Source: Sclerodactyla briareus
Lineage: Eukaryota > Echinodermata > Holothuroidea > Dendrochirotida > Sclerodactylidae
DNA length: 64,000 nt
Assembly (NCBI GenBank): GCA_026419785.1
Contig: JAODTK010000433.1
Coordinates: forward strand, 248,001 to 312,000
Reading direction: 5' to 3'
This document shows, in pieces, positions 37,819-51,114 of this stretch. The position numbers were made by a program, and so were the translations under genes. The notes beneath the pieces are model-generated. The model had not been told where the DNA came from, ran no database searches, and saw only the letters and a program-made list of their open reading frames with translations. Position 1 is the stretch's first letter. Each line of letters starts with the position of its first letter.

Positions 37819-38957
37819 GTAAGTAAAACGTAGTCTCCCCATATTAGTATGTTTCATATACGCGGGTTCATAATGTGCTGTTTCTATCCACAACGTCATG
37901 GACCGAAATAGCCCACTGCAATCGTGGGCAGATGTTTTTATTATTGAGGACTTTGTGCTTTCATGTAATGTTAATTAATTTACTCACACCCAAGGCTTTC
38001 ATTGTATTGTTGTATTGGTTTATAGGGCAGGAGGAAGTGTCAGTTTGCCAGGTATGCAAACTCACGATAACTGTAGCGTTTCCATGGTATATCGGATTAG
38101 GAGACACTGAATGAAGCTCAGATATCATAGGGTGTCACTCCCTGAGGAACAAACTCGTAATCTCTCTCCGTCAACCAGTAATTCACTTCGATGCGGTGTC
38201 CGATGTCCAATCAATCTTTGAAGTGTCGACACTGATCCGTGGTCGTTGCCGTTATGAAGTTTTTTTTTTATACAGGAGTGAACATGCAGGTTATATTGTT
38301 CGTAGGGAGGATGACAAGGAATAATTAGAAAACTAACCTTGAGGTATACAATGACACTCCTAGAAAAACCTCATGAGCTGCAACATTGATGTAACCTTGT
38401 GAGCAATTGCCCAGGACGCTCTCGAAGCTAGCAAAGCAGCCTCGGTCAGGCAAAGAAGAAGGTAGAGAAGAAGGAGAATCGACTCCTATAGATGAAGTCC
38501 CTCTAGCATCTTTGGTCCGTCATTGTTCCGAATGTTATTTTTATTTCTCACAACCGACCTCCCTTTGCCTATTCCATCTGTGGTATTGACCGGAATCTTG
38601 ACATCGCCAACATGATCACCATGAACAACAAGTGTCAATTAACAATCTGAAAAACTCCTGTTTCAACTTTTACTTCATTCGGAGACCATTTGTGGACGAC
38701 GATCTCAGGAACACCCCCAGAACACTACTATCAGGAAACTGCTACTCTAACATTCCATGTACCTGACTGTAGCTGTGGTAGGAAATTCAGCGCCGTAGCA
38801 AAGCTCAATGCTGTGTTATCTTGTTCTTTCACCTTCCATTCTTCTGCTCTCGCTCTCAGCCCATCCCAAAACAACTCTCAGTACATTCTCGTGTATGTGT
38901 AAAATAATTTGTAGCTAAAATACCACTACATCGACCATATTCCTTATCGATTTTCAG

Positions 38958-39069
38958 ATTCGCATTGCCTCTACTGGTAGGGTCACGTTAGCTTTCGGAT
39001 CCTGTTCGTGAAGACGTATCGTGTTTATCACATCATTACCCACGCGACTAGCAGGGTCCATCAGCGAAG
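38958..39069 (+). CDS. GABBR2-like: GABBR-like exon j: TM3 and second loop
   Basis: The exon is bounded by acceptor CGATTTTCAG and donor GTAAGT. It encodes VTLAFGS, then FVKTYRVYHIITHATSRVHQ. The family pattern is YxxAFGxMFxKTWRVxxIF, the cytoplasmic end of TM3 and the second intracellular loop that contacts G protein. Frame breaks of one base occur near 38990 and 39003. The Trp usually found just after the TM3 Cys segment is missing together with about two residues. The 3' junction reaches exon k after an intron of 4.8 kb. Confidence 0.88.
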
Positions 39070-40029
39070 GTAAGTAGAACCACTCTGTATCCGCCTGTTA
39101 TTGAAGAGCAGGTTTTATGGAGTGTGGAGTGTGGTGTGTTCGGTAGAGGGATACCACATGTTTTGGATATTCCTAGACCGTAACCTGCTCAATCCACCGG
39201 CATCGCTATGCCATTACCGCTTGTAGTTAATGAGAGTACGTTGAAATCCCACTCATGTTCGTCGGTTGGAGGACGTCGGAAATAAAAACAGGATCTGGGA
39301 ATTAGTTACCAATGATTCGTTCGTTCGCAGATCCTCGATACATATGGAATCAGTGAGATGATGTTTATTGTGGTAAGATATTTTCCATAGTTGTATGTGT
39401 CACATATTTGAAAATCTGGATTGGGGAGAGTTGATTAAATCGACAAATCGACTACTACGAATCATCAATCCCAAAACAATACATAAAATATTAAAGGTGA
39501 CCAACCAGAGATCCCATATTTATGGGAAATCGGGCCAAGCTGAACTACACCTCGCCCTGCTCTAGACTGCGACTGTTACCTTTATCTATCCTTGCAACAC
39601 TATAACCATCTTTGTCGGATATGAACGAAACTCGGTGGATGTGGATTGTGTTAGTGCGAAACAACATGGAGGTCATTTCAAGTTCACAGGGGTAAAATTT
39701 GCCTAATTCATGCGATTTTTCTAACCTCGTTGTATTTGAACGGAGCTTGTGGATTTACTTGGTCCCAAATAATAGGTAGGTCATTTGGGAGCCACCGGAG
39801 GTCAAATGGACATCAATGTGCTTTTTCAAAATGAGGTCCACGAAAATAATTTCTGGATATACTCATCAATGGTTCACCCGCCTGCAAATGACTACCTAAA
39901 AATTGAGTCATTGGTAGGCATAGATTTATACCAAGTTAATGAACGGATATCACACCACTCATATAAACAAAACGAAAACAAGGAATAATATACCGTTCTC
40001 CCGAACTTTGTTCAGGAGAGACATAGTGG

Positions 40030-41220
40030 TCACTTTGTTGTGGTGTGTCTGTCTGTCTGTCTTCCTGTCTGGTCTTTAGTCCGTCTGTCTGGCCGTATGG
40101 TGCGGGTAGAGATCTCCTGAACCGTGGAAAGCCATCATGCGGGGGGGAGGTTTTGTGGAGGGGCCGCGGTGAGACGCGTTGCTATTGTGCATCCACTTTC
40201 GTACCAAAAGACCATACTCATTTGCATAAATTTGCATATTTAATGAAAATTGGCCCGGAAGCTTGTGTACGAGATATCTATTGATCGGTTTAGATGCATT
40301 GGTTGGATGCCGTTCGGGGTATATAACAACTATGAAGTGTACACGAACTGATTAGTAGGGACGAGGTCACAAAGTTCATTTCATGTTACTAATTTGCATT
40401 TACCTAGTCTAATTGTCATAATTTATGCAGATTTTAAAGTTGGTTGAATCCTCATGAAACTTGGTGGAGATTGTACGCCTTTGATCCTGATTAAATAGAA
40501 CAATAGTGCCAAAGGTTAATTAAGGTCAAATGTGAAATACCCATGGCAATAAAATTAAGCAATTTTTTGAAGTTTTGTTAAATGGCCAGTAACAATTGGA
40601 AAGAGAGCAGTCAGGGGCTCGTAGAGATTTGTCATGGTCATTTTTGGGCTCAGTGGATCAAACAACATCTAAACAAAGGCCAAAAGGTCAAAGGTCCAGT
40701 TTTAAGAAAAAATCTGCTTATTTTAGGAGGTACAGGCCAAAGAATAAAAACTGTCGATTTCTGGATTTGTGATAGACCTTTGCGCTTCATTGACGAACTA
40801 ACTCCCTCTTCGACTGACACCTATTCTTCAAGTTACAAGGGGCTGAAAGTCGATTTTGATACCTTTAGGGCGATACGTAGGGCGTGTGTACTGTTACATA
40901 ATGCTCTTGGGGCTGGTGCATCACATCGAGGCAAGCATTTTTCATAAAAACCGTCATGTCCATCAAAGGTCATTTAAGGTCACTCATGGACCAAGACTGC
41001 CAAATAATAACATTTCCTGCTTAGCTTCTAAAGACTGTGTGTGATATGGCTGGAAATTGGGGACATGCATCATATTAAATTCAATGGTAACATTTTTCAT
41101 AAAAACTGTAAATGTCATTAAAGGTCATTCAAGGTCACTATTGGACCAATAATGTCAAATAATATCATTCTCTGCAATAGCCTCCAAAGACCTGATGGGA
41201 TATGGCTATGTTTGCGAGAC
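40030..41220. repeat. Repeat cluster in TM3-TM4 intron, with DR4 motifs
   Basis: The cluster begins with TCTGTCTGTCTGTCTTCC and a GTCCGTCTGTCTGGCCG segment, then AT-rich units with AAGGTCAAA-like motifs. Two tandem units of about 150 bases (40936-41085 and 41090-41215) each contain CATTTTTCATAAAAACTG, then AGGTCA-N4-AGGTCA (40967-40982 and 41121-41136), then GATATGGCT. The plus-strand open frame over 40582-40947 has no recognised domain. Confidence 0.8.
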
Positions 41221-42581
41221 AAGGTACTCATTTATGCTGGGAATATCATAAACTGTTTGTTATCAAAGGCCATTCAATTATTCGAATCTTAATTGTGAGA
41301 AGTATTGAAATTATAAAAATAGCCCCAACAAAACTCCATACATGTTTTGATCATTATTTTCCCCTCTCGCTAACCGATTGAAGATGGTATAGTCCAGTCT
41401 CAGCTCACTATCCATATAGCAGACTATCATTTTGAATCTTTACTCTTCAACTTTCACTTTCAACGTGCAACCTCTCAGGTATGTATCTCCATTCATCTTA
41501 ACTAGTATGCCCTATCTGTAACAGAAAGAGATTTCATTTATCGTCTTATTTCAACTTCATGGGCATACCTGTTGACAAAATGTAGAGTACCATGGTTGCA
41601 GCAATTTGATTGGAGCACTGAGTTAGCGTGGAATCCCCCTACGGTATATCACCTATATATAGCCATAGTCCCAATACAGTAGGGCCATCACAAGCCAACA
41701 GGCTGAGGGTGTCAGGTTACACACAGGGAATGCTGCAGTAGCTGTTGAGAGGGAGTGTGTGTGAACTCCCTCGGGACTTACTGGAAGTAGTAGATTGTAT
41801 ATAAAGGGGATACTCTTTGATGATAGATGCTATTGCTATAGTTCATTTTTTTTCATTCCATCACACTTATTTCTATAATTATTCGCTATAAAAAATTGCA
41901 TTATTATGAATATTATTACATTATTATTCAAATAGACTGGAGATCATTCAGTGTGTCTACGTTGGCATGGCCATTCCCATTCAAAAGTTCGTTTGATTTT
42001 CATGAACCTTTCGAATAGTATTTGAGAAATTTTGAAGTCAAAACTGGGTCAATGGAAATGGCTATTGTGTCTAATTTTACCTTGTAATTGTTTGCATGAT
42101 GACTCAAAGAACAAGCACGGATCGCGAACCAGCGAAGACACGGGGTGCATCCCTTGTATAGTTTTTGGGTTTGATTGTGTGCTATATGTGTGGGACAATG
42201 CCTTGTAATAAGGGCGATAGAACCTGAAATTTGATGTCTTTCAGAAACAGTGATTTTCCACTGCAGATATCTTGGGCGACGTAACAATTTCAGTTTAGTC
42301 AATGTGAAATGTCCATTGTTTTCAACACATAGGTTTTTCTTGTGCCCTCCGCTATACCCGTTCCTAAACATGCTAACCAACGATGCCCTAAATCTTTCGT
42401 TGAACTCGAATTACGAAGTAACAAGCACCACTACTCAGAAAGCAACATCGCTTTATTCTAACCACTTCCTTGGACATTTTTGGCAGAGGCAAGATCCTTC
42501 CGGTACGGGTGGTTGTGGTGGGTGTAATGTCATTGTTGATAAACTAAAACTATGCTTAGAGTCATGGGAATGTGAATGTGT

Positions 42582-43017
42582 CAAAGGCAAAGTCCAGCCA
42601 AATAAACACTCTTTTTTGTTTTATAATGTTAAAGAGATAAAAAATAATTCAAATATCACTCTGTTCCAGGTTTTTAGCATGTTCGGTTGGGAAGATATGA
42701 GGTTCCCTCAAATTTCATATAATTTGGTGATTTTGGCAAACTGGCCAACCTTTGTATGATGCAATCTTTTTATGATGTCATATAAGGGAAAGTTAAGACT
42801 ATTCTTGACGTTTCCTGTAAATTTGGTAAGATATCACGTCATTAAATGTTGCCAAACTGCCAACTTCTTAACAGTGATAAATTGATAATCTTCAGAAATT
42901 CGTAACTTCATAACCGAACATGGCTCTGAACCCGAAACAAAGTATGATTGGCATTATTTTCAATGCACAATCATAATTATGACATTTAAATATTTTGGCT
43001 GGACTTGCCCTTTAAGA
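42582..43017. mobile_element. Foldback MITE with ~20-bp terminal inverted repeats
   Basis: The left end AAAGGCAAAGTCCAGCCAAA is the near inverse of the right end TTTTGGCTGGACTTGCCCTT. Internal segments are also complementary: GCATGTTCGGTTGGGAAG near 42678 against CATAACCGAACATGGC near 42910, and TGGCAAACTGGCCAACC near 42734 against GCCAAACTGCCAACTTC near 42850. The element is about 435 bases and palindromic for most of its length. The 169-codon plus-strand open frame 42250-42759 runs into it and is not taken as a gene. Confidence 0.8.
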
Positions 43018-43887
43018 AAGGATCACGCATTCCTTGGTGTGAATACTTCGAATGAACACACATGAGAGATACCGACTCCTCGTGCTTTCTTCATGAACGT
43101 TCAGTAGCTGTGTGAATGTTTCTGTCAGATGTTTCCATACGTCGGGCTAGTGACTGCGAGCGCGATTACATAATTAATTGGTCCACACAGTTATATATTT
43201 ACTTCTAACTCCATACTTCCGTTGTGGGGGTAATAAGCAAGGCGGGAGGGTGATGCGCTGTACTGGTAATCAGTTAGTCCATCTTCCTCCGATTATCTGT
43301 TAGGGGTAATTCTTCAAAGTATGATGACATCAAGGGTAATCATGGTCGCTCATAAACATAACGAAAACGTGAAGCCTCCACAGCCGAGTTGTGAAGGCCA
43401 ATTATTTAGTGGCAGCGGCATCCATCGGGTGTATATGAAGAGTTTCGGCGTCCCGTATCACATATGAAGCAACAGTGGATTTTGGTGAGACCTTGCGACA
43501 ACAGAACTACCACCAGACCTCTTCTAATTAGGAATTGCTGCCAACGGCAAAACCAACAAATTGTTTTACCATGTATCATATGAATAGTAATGTATCGTAT
43601 AACACCGCTTCATTACACTTCCCAACAAACACGAATATGCTAGCAAAACATCATACAATATTTGAATAGATATTTGTGACAATAATGTTTAATCCATCGC
43701 TGATACGAGTATATTTCAGTAATTATGACGATAGAGTCAATGTTGGAATATTACGTATTCGGCGCGGCCGTGGTTATAGAGCGTTTTATTCATTCTTGGT
43801 AAAATAAAACGGTCATAGAAATGGTTAGATGAAACTAAATTTTATACTAATTCATTTATTGATATCATTCAATCTTGTTCTCACAGA

Positions 43888-44067
43888 TGCTCCACGAGTC
43901 CACTTTATTCCTGATGAATCGGTATTTTATTGGTTATCGATGCAGCCATTTTAATCGCATGGCTGATATTGATCGTGCAAAAGAGAGGAGGCTCGTCTTC
44001 CAAGAGGGTTTACCGAACAAAACTGCTCAGTCAGTCATTCCATTTATTAAGTCTGACTGTAGAAGGT
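43888..44067 (+). CDS. GABBR2-like: GABBR-like exon k: TM4
   Basis: After acceptor TTGTTCTCACAG the exon reads MLHESTLFLM, then with one extra A removed IGILLVIDAAILIAW, then after a further shift DIDRAKERRLVFQEG and LPNKTAQ. Family members have KxxxLxxIxGxLLxIDxxILxxWxxxDPL here, so the TM4 signature IDxxIL..W is clear. The charged KERRLVFQEG replaces the usual post-DPL segment and is not conserved with GABBR1 or GABBR2. The right end is approximate: a GT donor fits at 44068 (GTGACA) but gives the wrong phase for exon l, which suggests another small indel. Confidence 0.88.
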
Positions 44068-44363
44068 GACAATTTTGTAGAACGACGTGACTGCAGTGTA
44101 TTGTGAAAAATGGCTCTGTCGATATAAATACATACAATCATTTATTTTCATTGAAAATACTATTTCAGCCTGTTCGACGCTGCTGCATTCACAACAGACA
44201 GTCACGACTGTTGTCGCTACGAAATAGAGAACCATTCTCTAGTAGAGATACCTTAGCCATTCATTGGTTTATGGTCTCGAATATGTCATGTTATTTTTCG
44301 TCTCCGGATACGGATCCAACTACTTCTGCATTTAGTTATTATTCACTCGCTCTCCATTTGCAG

Positions 44364-44701
44364 ATGAAAAAGAACGAAACGACTGATTTCGTCCCCGTTA
44401 TTGAAATGTGCACGTCTGACAACCACAACACGTGGTTAATCGCAATATACACATACAAGGGGCTACTTTTGTTGTTCGGCGTGTTCCTGGCGTGGGAGAC
44501 GAGGAAAGTGAAAATTCCCGCGCTTAACGACTCTCATTACATCGCAGTGTGCGTTTACAACGTGGTGATAATGAGCGTGCTAGCTGTTATCATCAACAAC
44601 ATCGTGACGCAAGGCGATCAGGTGACTGGTAGTATGTCCTATTGGCTTCCTGTATCCTCATCATGACGACGGCTACGCTATGTCTGTTGTTTGTTCCAAA
44701 G
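44364..44701 (+). CDS. GABBR2-like: GABBR-like exon l: extracellular loop 2, TM5 to TM7
   Basis: The exon is bounded by acceptor CTCCATTTGCAG and donor GTAAGA. It reads VIEMCTSDNHNTW (with the extracellular-loop Cys that pairs with TM3), then TYKGLLLLFGVFLAWETRKV for TM5, KIPALNDSHYIAVCVYNVVI for the loop and TM6, and after a one-base break near 44640 LLASCILIMTTATLCLLFVP for TM7. This is the best family match in the window. YKGLLxLFGxFLAWETRxVxIPALNDSxYI is nearly identical to vertebrate GABBR2. It ends in phase 0 at FVPK, like known members. Confidence 0.97.
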
Positions 44702-45058
44702 GTAAGAGCATTCCCCTCTACACAAAACCTGTTTCTACAACATTATATACAAAAACGAATCTAAGAAAAAAATGTTCCCGTCGAGTAATATATAAGCAGA
44801 GCATAAAAACGCATGCACATGACGGTCTCAAAAGATTCCTCACGAATATTTTGGAAAACTTTGTGTTAGCGTTATGAAAACGTTCTGACGGCACAGGATT
44901 AGCAGATAAGATTTCTTCAAATGAATTTGGAATTTGAAAATAAACGTTTAAAATATGTGAACATGGTGCATAGGCCTACGTCGCAAATGTAAGAGTATCG
45001 AAGGGAACGTCCTATCAGTTTGCCAAAACCGCCTCAATTAAGAACAGACTGCATACAA

Positions 45059-45195
45059 AAACGTTATGGTCGAATTGACCACAATTCAGGTCAGGTGAGA
45101 ACCAGACAAAATTTTGGTCAAATTTTGACCCAGTTTGGTACCCTATTACCCCATCTTGGGTCAATTCAACCCAGATGTTTTAAAGAATGTCAAAT
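45059..45195. mobile_element. Short foldback element
   Basis: Left arm GGTCGAATTGACCACAATTC and right arm CATCTTGGGTCAATTCAACC are near complements. ACCAGACAAAATTTTGGTC and AATTTTGACCCAGTTTGGTA pair around the centre. About 130 bases, with no coding capacity. Confidence 0.6.
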
Positions 45196-46554
45196 AGGGA
45201 CAAAGGCTGTTTAACTGAACCTTACTGTTTGTTCAAGTTATGGTAACTTGTGAACTTCATGGAAACCGGCCTTTGCTACCGTCGGTTGTCTCTACACCAT
45301 GTCATCCATTGCAGTTTTATTCTGCTAGAATTCCCATTACAGGACAAACACAAAATCGAAGGACTACACTGGTTTCTTTTGTAAAACAAAAATACATTGC
45401 ATGAGCCCTCTTTTGATTACATGCTCATTTGAAGAAAAACCAAATTAGGTATTTGTTCAGGCAGGATTTGATTTTTACCCCCGACCCAACAAAGGGCCGC
45501 GAGACGGGGTGTTAGGTGACGCATGCACAAAATCGCTGCAGCGTGTAGAATTCACACAACATTGTCTAACTAGCACACCTCGCCCGAATTCTGCATCACA
45601 GCATTGTATAAAGGTTGTGTAAAAAATAAACAACTTGTGCAGAATATACAAACATTTGTTTTAAAGTGCATACAAGACCGGAATTCACAACTTGACGTCT
45701 CGATTGGCAGCTGCTGACTACTTAGCAGTACATTTGGTCAAAAGTATATATTTCTATCGTTGTCAACCAGGCAGGTTGACAGCCTTTTCTCGAATATGTC
45801 GAATATGTATGAGAACAAATTGTTCAGAGAAGCAGAAAAAGTAATACTAAGTAACGCTGAAGTAATACTTACATGTCGATAATTCACTTAATATCTCAAT
45901 CAACGCATTAGCATTTGCGCATGCTGTTCGACGCTTCCCACTACAGAGTCACAACTACCGCTTGAACAATAATATTCCAGTGTGAGGGTTGCCGGACGTA
46001 CCTGTCGGAATATATCACCTTCTCTTCTCGTCCGGAATATACTGTAACGAGAGAAGCGACGAAGACTGTCCTTGATGTGCCATCAACCCACCCAGCACAA
46101 GTGAAGTTTTGCAACATGTAGCCCCTCTCATGCTTCTGAAAGGAGATGATGTTGAAAAAACATCGCCAGTGAAATACAAAGCGGTTTTCGATCAAGAACA
46201 CCCATAACGATGCGGGGCAGCTACATTAGTTCTGGCGTCACACCCAGCACTCACACATACCATAGAGGCCGATTAGTCCGAAAGTTATAGAATACGGTTG
46301 CCTACTCTTTGTTTCAGGACAACCTGTAAGCGAAAATGAGCATGATTGTCCTTAATGATTACGCCATGCTGGTTCATCAAATGAGAGTGACGTGTGATTG
46401 TTCTGTCAAATTACGTTTCAAGCTGATACCATCAGCCTTTGTAGTTTTTCAGTAGGCTTATATGTCATGTTTGAAATTCACAATATTTCATGATAATTTT
46501 CTGTTATCCGTAAAAAAACGTAGAAAGGAAAAACGGAACAACGGTACTTCATAA

Positions 46555-46910
46555 CGTATAAATAATATCTGGTGCTTATATAGCGCTTTTGCCACGTGGA
46601 AGACATGCTCAAAGCGCTGATATTTCCCCTGACATGTCACGCGCGTATACTGGACAGAACGAATTTCTGGCATATTCACTCCCGACGCACCATTTCAGTA
46701 CATCACTTCATTGTGTAGGTCAGCCATGCACATACAGCAATTAATACTCTTCACAAAGTCCCCAGTTGCGGGGTGAACAATTAGAAGCCAGGCTTTCCAA
46801 ACAGCGCTGCAAAAAATCCCTTCGGATTCGAACGCGCAATCAATGGTTTCGCATGCCGGAGGCTCTACGTCTGAGTATATCAACCTCCCTATAACATGAC
46901 CGCCAATGCC
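46555..46910 (-). mobile_element. tRNA-derived SINE, family 1, best B box
   Basis: On the minus strand the head near 46895-46820 ends in GCGTTCGAATCCG, a canonical pol III B box, preceded by CCATTGATTGC as in the copy at 59165-59580. The body ends with AGCGCTTTGAGCATGTCTTC and GCGCTATATAAGCACC at 46560-46620. This is the most intact copy of the four. Confidence 0.8.
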
Positions 46911-49415
46911 GAAAATAGATGTTCAGCAGGAATACCATCGTGTAATAAATGATACAATGCGGTATGCACCTCTCCCTTCGCAAACACTCTTTATAGCTAT
47001 GATGTTTACATTATAAACAGCCACGGAAAAAGAAAACACTAATGAAAGAGTATAACAAACGTCTGGGGTTACTCCGTCTATAGTATTTTTCTGAAATTAA
47101 TTGAGTCAGTACCATATCACACATTTCGCTGATTGCTTTTCCAGAATGTAAGGAATCGACAGAAGTTGTTTGTTAATAAGAGATTTCAGCTGGTCGTTAC
47201 GTAAATATTTCAATAGTAGGAACGCTGGCCTATTCGGTTCCATCAGCGCTCGACAAAATCTTATCTCGTTCACGCCACGCTCCAGACAGGGTAAGCAAGA
47301 CCAGGAATACGCGTTAGAGCAGCGTTGCTTTTCAATTACATCAAGTGCGAATGTCGGGACCGGCCGTTTGTGGTATCCCTATCAGGACTAACGAAAAGAT
47401 AACAAGAGGGCAAACCACAGAGTTGCATATCTCATCGCAGCCTATGGGTGGACTCACCCAACTATCCAGTTGAAGGCTGGGAAGCAGTTGGTCTCTACAA
47501 CCACTGAGCCATTATACTAAAAGATAGAGTGAGGAAGTGAAAACTACAACATTAGCTATTGTAGGCTAAGGAAAATAACTTCAACATTTGCAAGGTTAAC
47601 AAGAAATATTGGTCGCTGTGATAACTATGCGTTAGTAGGATTCATAGATGAATGCAGATGTGGTGTGCACTTATGAATGTGAAAATCGTATTTGTGCGAG
47701 GTGGAGGTTGATATCTCAGAAGGAATTAAAACTATCTGAAAACATACTAGCAACTCAAGGAGGAGGCGGGGGATTGAGGAAAGGAGTTAGATGTTTCGAG
47801 ACGAAACATTTCCCATAGACCAATCTTGAATATATTAGCTAACTGTAGACTACCCCTTAACTCCTCTAATGACTTCCTACCGTGTATCATCTAGTTTCAC
47901 TCTGCACATGATATGAGGAAATTGGTTTATGCGGTCTCTGACGGAGCAGGCCTGTATCCCCCTGCAGGGAGAGATAGGGGGCTAATTGCACTGGCTGCGC
48001 GCCCAAATAGGACACTACGGATTAGTGAAAAACCCCGGGTTGAGTTTGAGTAATCTGGATCTGAATTTGCACACGATAATTTAAATAATATGGATTGTAA
48101 TAGGCCTATTTGTCATTGTTTGTGTTGTTTACAATCATGTAGTAAAAGGCAAGGGTTTGTAACAGATTCCTCTCAAATATTACTGGTTGAAAAAACCTAC
48201 ATTCTGAATTGGAGGTTCTAGATCTGGAATGACCTGAATGGCCACCCTCTATTGGTGTGGTTGAATATTTCAATAGTTGAGAGAAAGAAAATGGCATCAT
48301 GGGATAGAAGTTCTAAAGACCCTTGAGGTATATCACTGGGGGAAGATTTTCAAAGGTAGCCCATAGTAAATGCTGTTTTTGCAGCCTCATCACAAAACAT
48401 GAGAATGGTATTTCCTTAGAAATGAATGAGAAAATTCTTCACTATTTCGTGAAGATGATGGGATTCCTACTTCAAACCCACAATAGTGGTTTGTCCAGGG
48501 CTCTGCAAATGTAATGCCTTTCACATCGACTGGGGTTCCCCCATGAGGTCCAGGGCGAATTTGAATAGCTGATTGCGACCTTTTGTTCACTCGGATCAAC
48601 TGAAAGTTGGTAAGTAAGAGGTTTGGCTTTCACAATGCAATTAGAATAGGTAGTAAGAAAAGTCGAGTCACATTCACATGACCATTGGGCTTTTAAAACT
48701 TTGCCATGGTCATTGTAAAGATGTCTGTCCGGCTGGCCGTGCGTACATATTTTTGTCTTCGCAGATTGCATATTGTGGGTGTATACTGGGTATTCAAACA
48801 TCATATACGGGTTGTTGTTACATGCTCGGACAACGCATTTGGCAACTTAGTTCATTGTTCTCATCATCAGATTGGCCGCAGGCGAGGGACGTGGGAAAAA
48901 AGGGATGGTTATATTCACTTGTAAATCTATTTTACAAATTATGTGGGTCCAGTTAACTTTAGTGTGTCCACAACCTATCTTAGAAAAAGGAAGCTTACCG
49001 TCTGTTACCTAGCCTTGCCACTGTTAGCCTTGCACTAGTGCAGTGCATGCTAGTGGTAGCTTACCGGATAGGCCCCTACGTACTTACCGACTAGCCTAGA
49101 TAAATTAACGAAAAGCTGTGGAAAGACAATTCACCTACCATTGTGGTATATGTTGATACAAATCGAGATACGTCAGACCATAGCGGTGAATGTAGTCCAG
49201 TAGTTACTTGGGAAAGATGCTATTGGACCATATTCTATGCGATGAATCGAGAATTGCAGACACACTAGACGAGAGGCTACTGGATAGTTCGAGTTGTACT
49301 TTTGATTGCAAGTTTGACAAGGACCTAGCCACTACGTGTATGGAAGTACGCACACAATCTAGTAAGTTAGGCCTAGTAAAAACTGAGAATACTAGACTAG
49401 CCTATTGTTGGGAGA
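46911..49415. other. Intron, nothing recognised
   Basis: No exon, tandem repeat or element was identified. Short ORFs on both strands show no domain similarity. Confidence 0.6.
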
Positions 49416-49419
49416 AATG

Positions 49420-50860
49420 TGTGGCATGGCAATCATGAAAATCTGAGGAAATTACTGGAAACATGAAAAATTGTCCCCAACATGTGATTTTCCCCCTACA
49501 TTTCATAATTGTTGATGATATCTGCCTTATTTTGGGGGAAGAAATCTTGTGACTATATATATAGGCTTGTGTGCAATTGCAATGTTTAGGCAAATTGCAA
49601 TAATGAGTATAGAATATCCGAAAAATATGAAACATTTTCCAGAATGTGTTTTCTTTCCTGAAATTTTTGACAAGTAATGGTGATACTTTGCTTCAGGGTA
49701 GGCGCTGGTGTGGCTCTAAATTTTGCGGGTCCAATAATGAGATTTTAGCCCATAAATCGACAGAGCAATGTCATTTTATGGAAAAAGTGTAATTTTCCCG
49801 TCCTTTTTGGACCCTTTTGGTGCTCACACATTTTCTAGATATGGGGGTCCAACTGTCCAAAAAGGTGTCGATGACCCCCATGACACCAAGAAGCGCTAAC
49901 CCTGCTTTTGCATGGAAGTCTTTGAGAAACGTGGGTCATGTGCAATTTAGGCTTCAGTGAAATTTTTACTATGTCAGGGCATTGCAATCATCAAATATTT
50001 CATAAAATATCTGGGGTGGAAAAATGAAATATTTCACCAGAATGTGTTTTCCCCCCCCTGGCAATTGACAATGTTGATTTACCTCGCATGGAATTCTCTT
50101 GGAGAAAGTGGTCATGTGACTATCTAGGGTTGGGTGAAATTTGACCATGTTCTGCCGTTCATTGCCCAATCCGAAAAATATTTTTGAAAATAGGGGAAAA
50201 TGATTGCAAAAATGAAAAAATGGCATTAAATGTGTTTTCCTGCATGGTGATGAAATCACAATTGGAACTATTTCTTTAATTTTTGGAGATATATGTGTCC
50301 CTTGGACTTTTAGTTCGGCCACTCTGTAGGTTATAGATAGTATATATATATTAAGTTGTTTCTACTTGCTACCTTTTCGCGAGTTGCAAAGGACAAAAAT
50401 TTTCAAAATGTTTCTGAAAACAAACATTTTCCACAAAAACTAAGATACTCAGGGAATGTCACTTGAAGTTAAGCTTAAATGATGGGAAACCCTGGTTTTG
50501 ATCTCTGTACCTTCTTCTGAAATTTGGAATCATTCCGTCTTCCAATCTTTATAAAATACAAAACTGAACAAACTTTCAGAATCTCAACTTTGCCGAAAAT
50601 CTATTTCCCCCCCCCCAAAAAAAAAAAAAAAAAAAAAATTGACATATTCGGTAATTTGGGGCTGATTGCATGGGAAAAGTTGTTATTGTTGCCCCGTTTC
50701 AACAATTGCTCAAAAGTTTGAAATCATTCAGCCATTGGAAAAAAGGGAATACCTTGAAAAATAGTGAAAAACTTGTAAAAATGAGAAATTGCCAAAAATT
50801 TGTCTTTTTGCCTCCTAAATTCCCCAATTTTGATAGTTTCGGTCTAAATTGAGAGCAATC
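49420..50860. repeat. Degenerate long-period repeat array
   Basis: Related segments recur near 49460, 49620, 50020 and 50210. Each has a GAAAAATGAAA..CAGAATGTGTTTTC-like core followed by a T-rich stretch and a TTGAT segment. A 22-base A run with preceding C run lies at 50605-50638. Periods are irregular, between about 150 and 400 bases. Confidence 0.5.
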
Positions 50861-50970
50861 AAATGTGTTTAGTTACTAGTGAAGCGTGTGGCTCGAAATT
50901 TCACTTTGTTCAGCCACTTCCAAAATGGAGACATTTGCGAAAAACCATCAAAAATCTGACGGACACGCAA

Positions 50971-50973
<3 letters not shown>

Positions 50974-51011
<38 letters not shown>
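50974..51011. repeat. CA dinucleotide microsatellite
   Basis: About nineteen CA units, flanked on the left by interrupted CA repeats. Confidence 0.97.
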
Positions 51012-51016
<5 letters not shown>

Positions 51017-51114
51017 GACACTTTCGCAAGTGCACCTCATTGCTGGATCACCCGCACCCATGGGTACCCCACCAATGGGTACCCCTCCTTGGATAGTACT
51101 TAACCACCACTATG

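Noticed and set aside
39331..39372. Candidate 42-base receptor exon reading ILDTYGISEMMFIV, flanked by CAG and GTAAGA
   Set aside because: Splice signals look good, but exon j joined directly to exon k already gives the family spacing between TM3 and TM4. Including it would add about 14 extra residues.
42250..42759. 169-codon plus-strand frame
   Set aside because: Its second half lies inside a palindromic MITE and the first half has no domain similarity.
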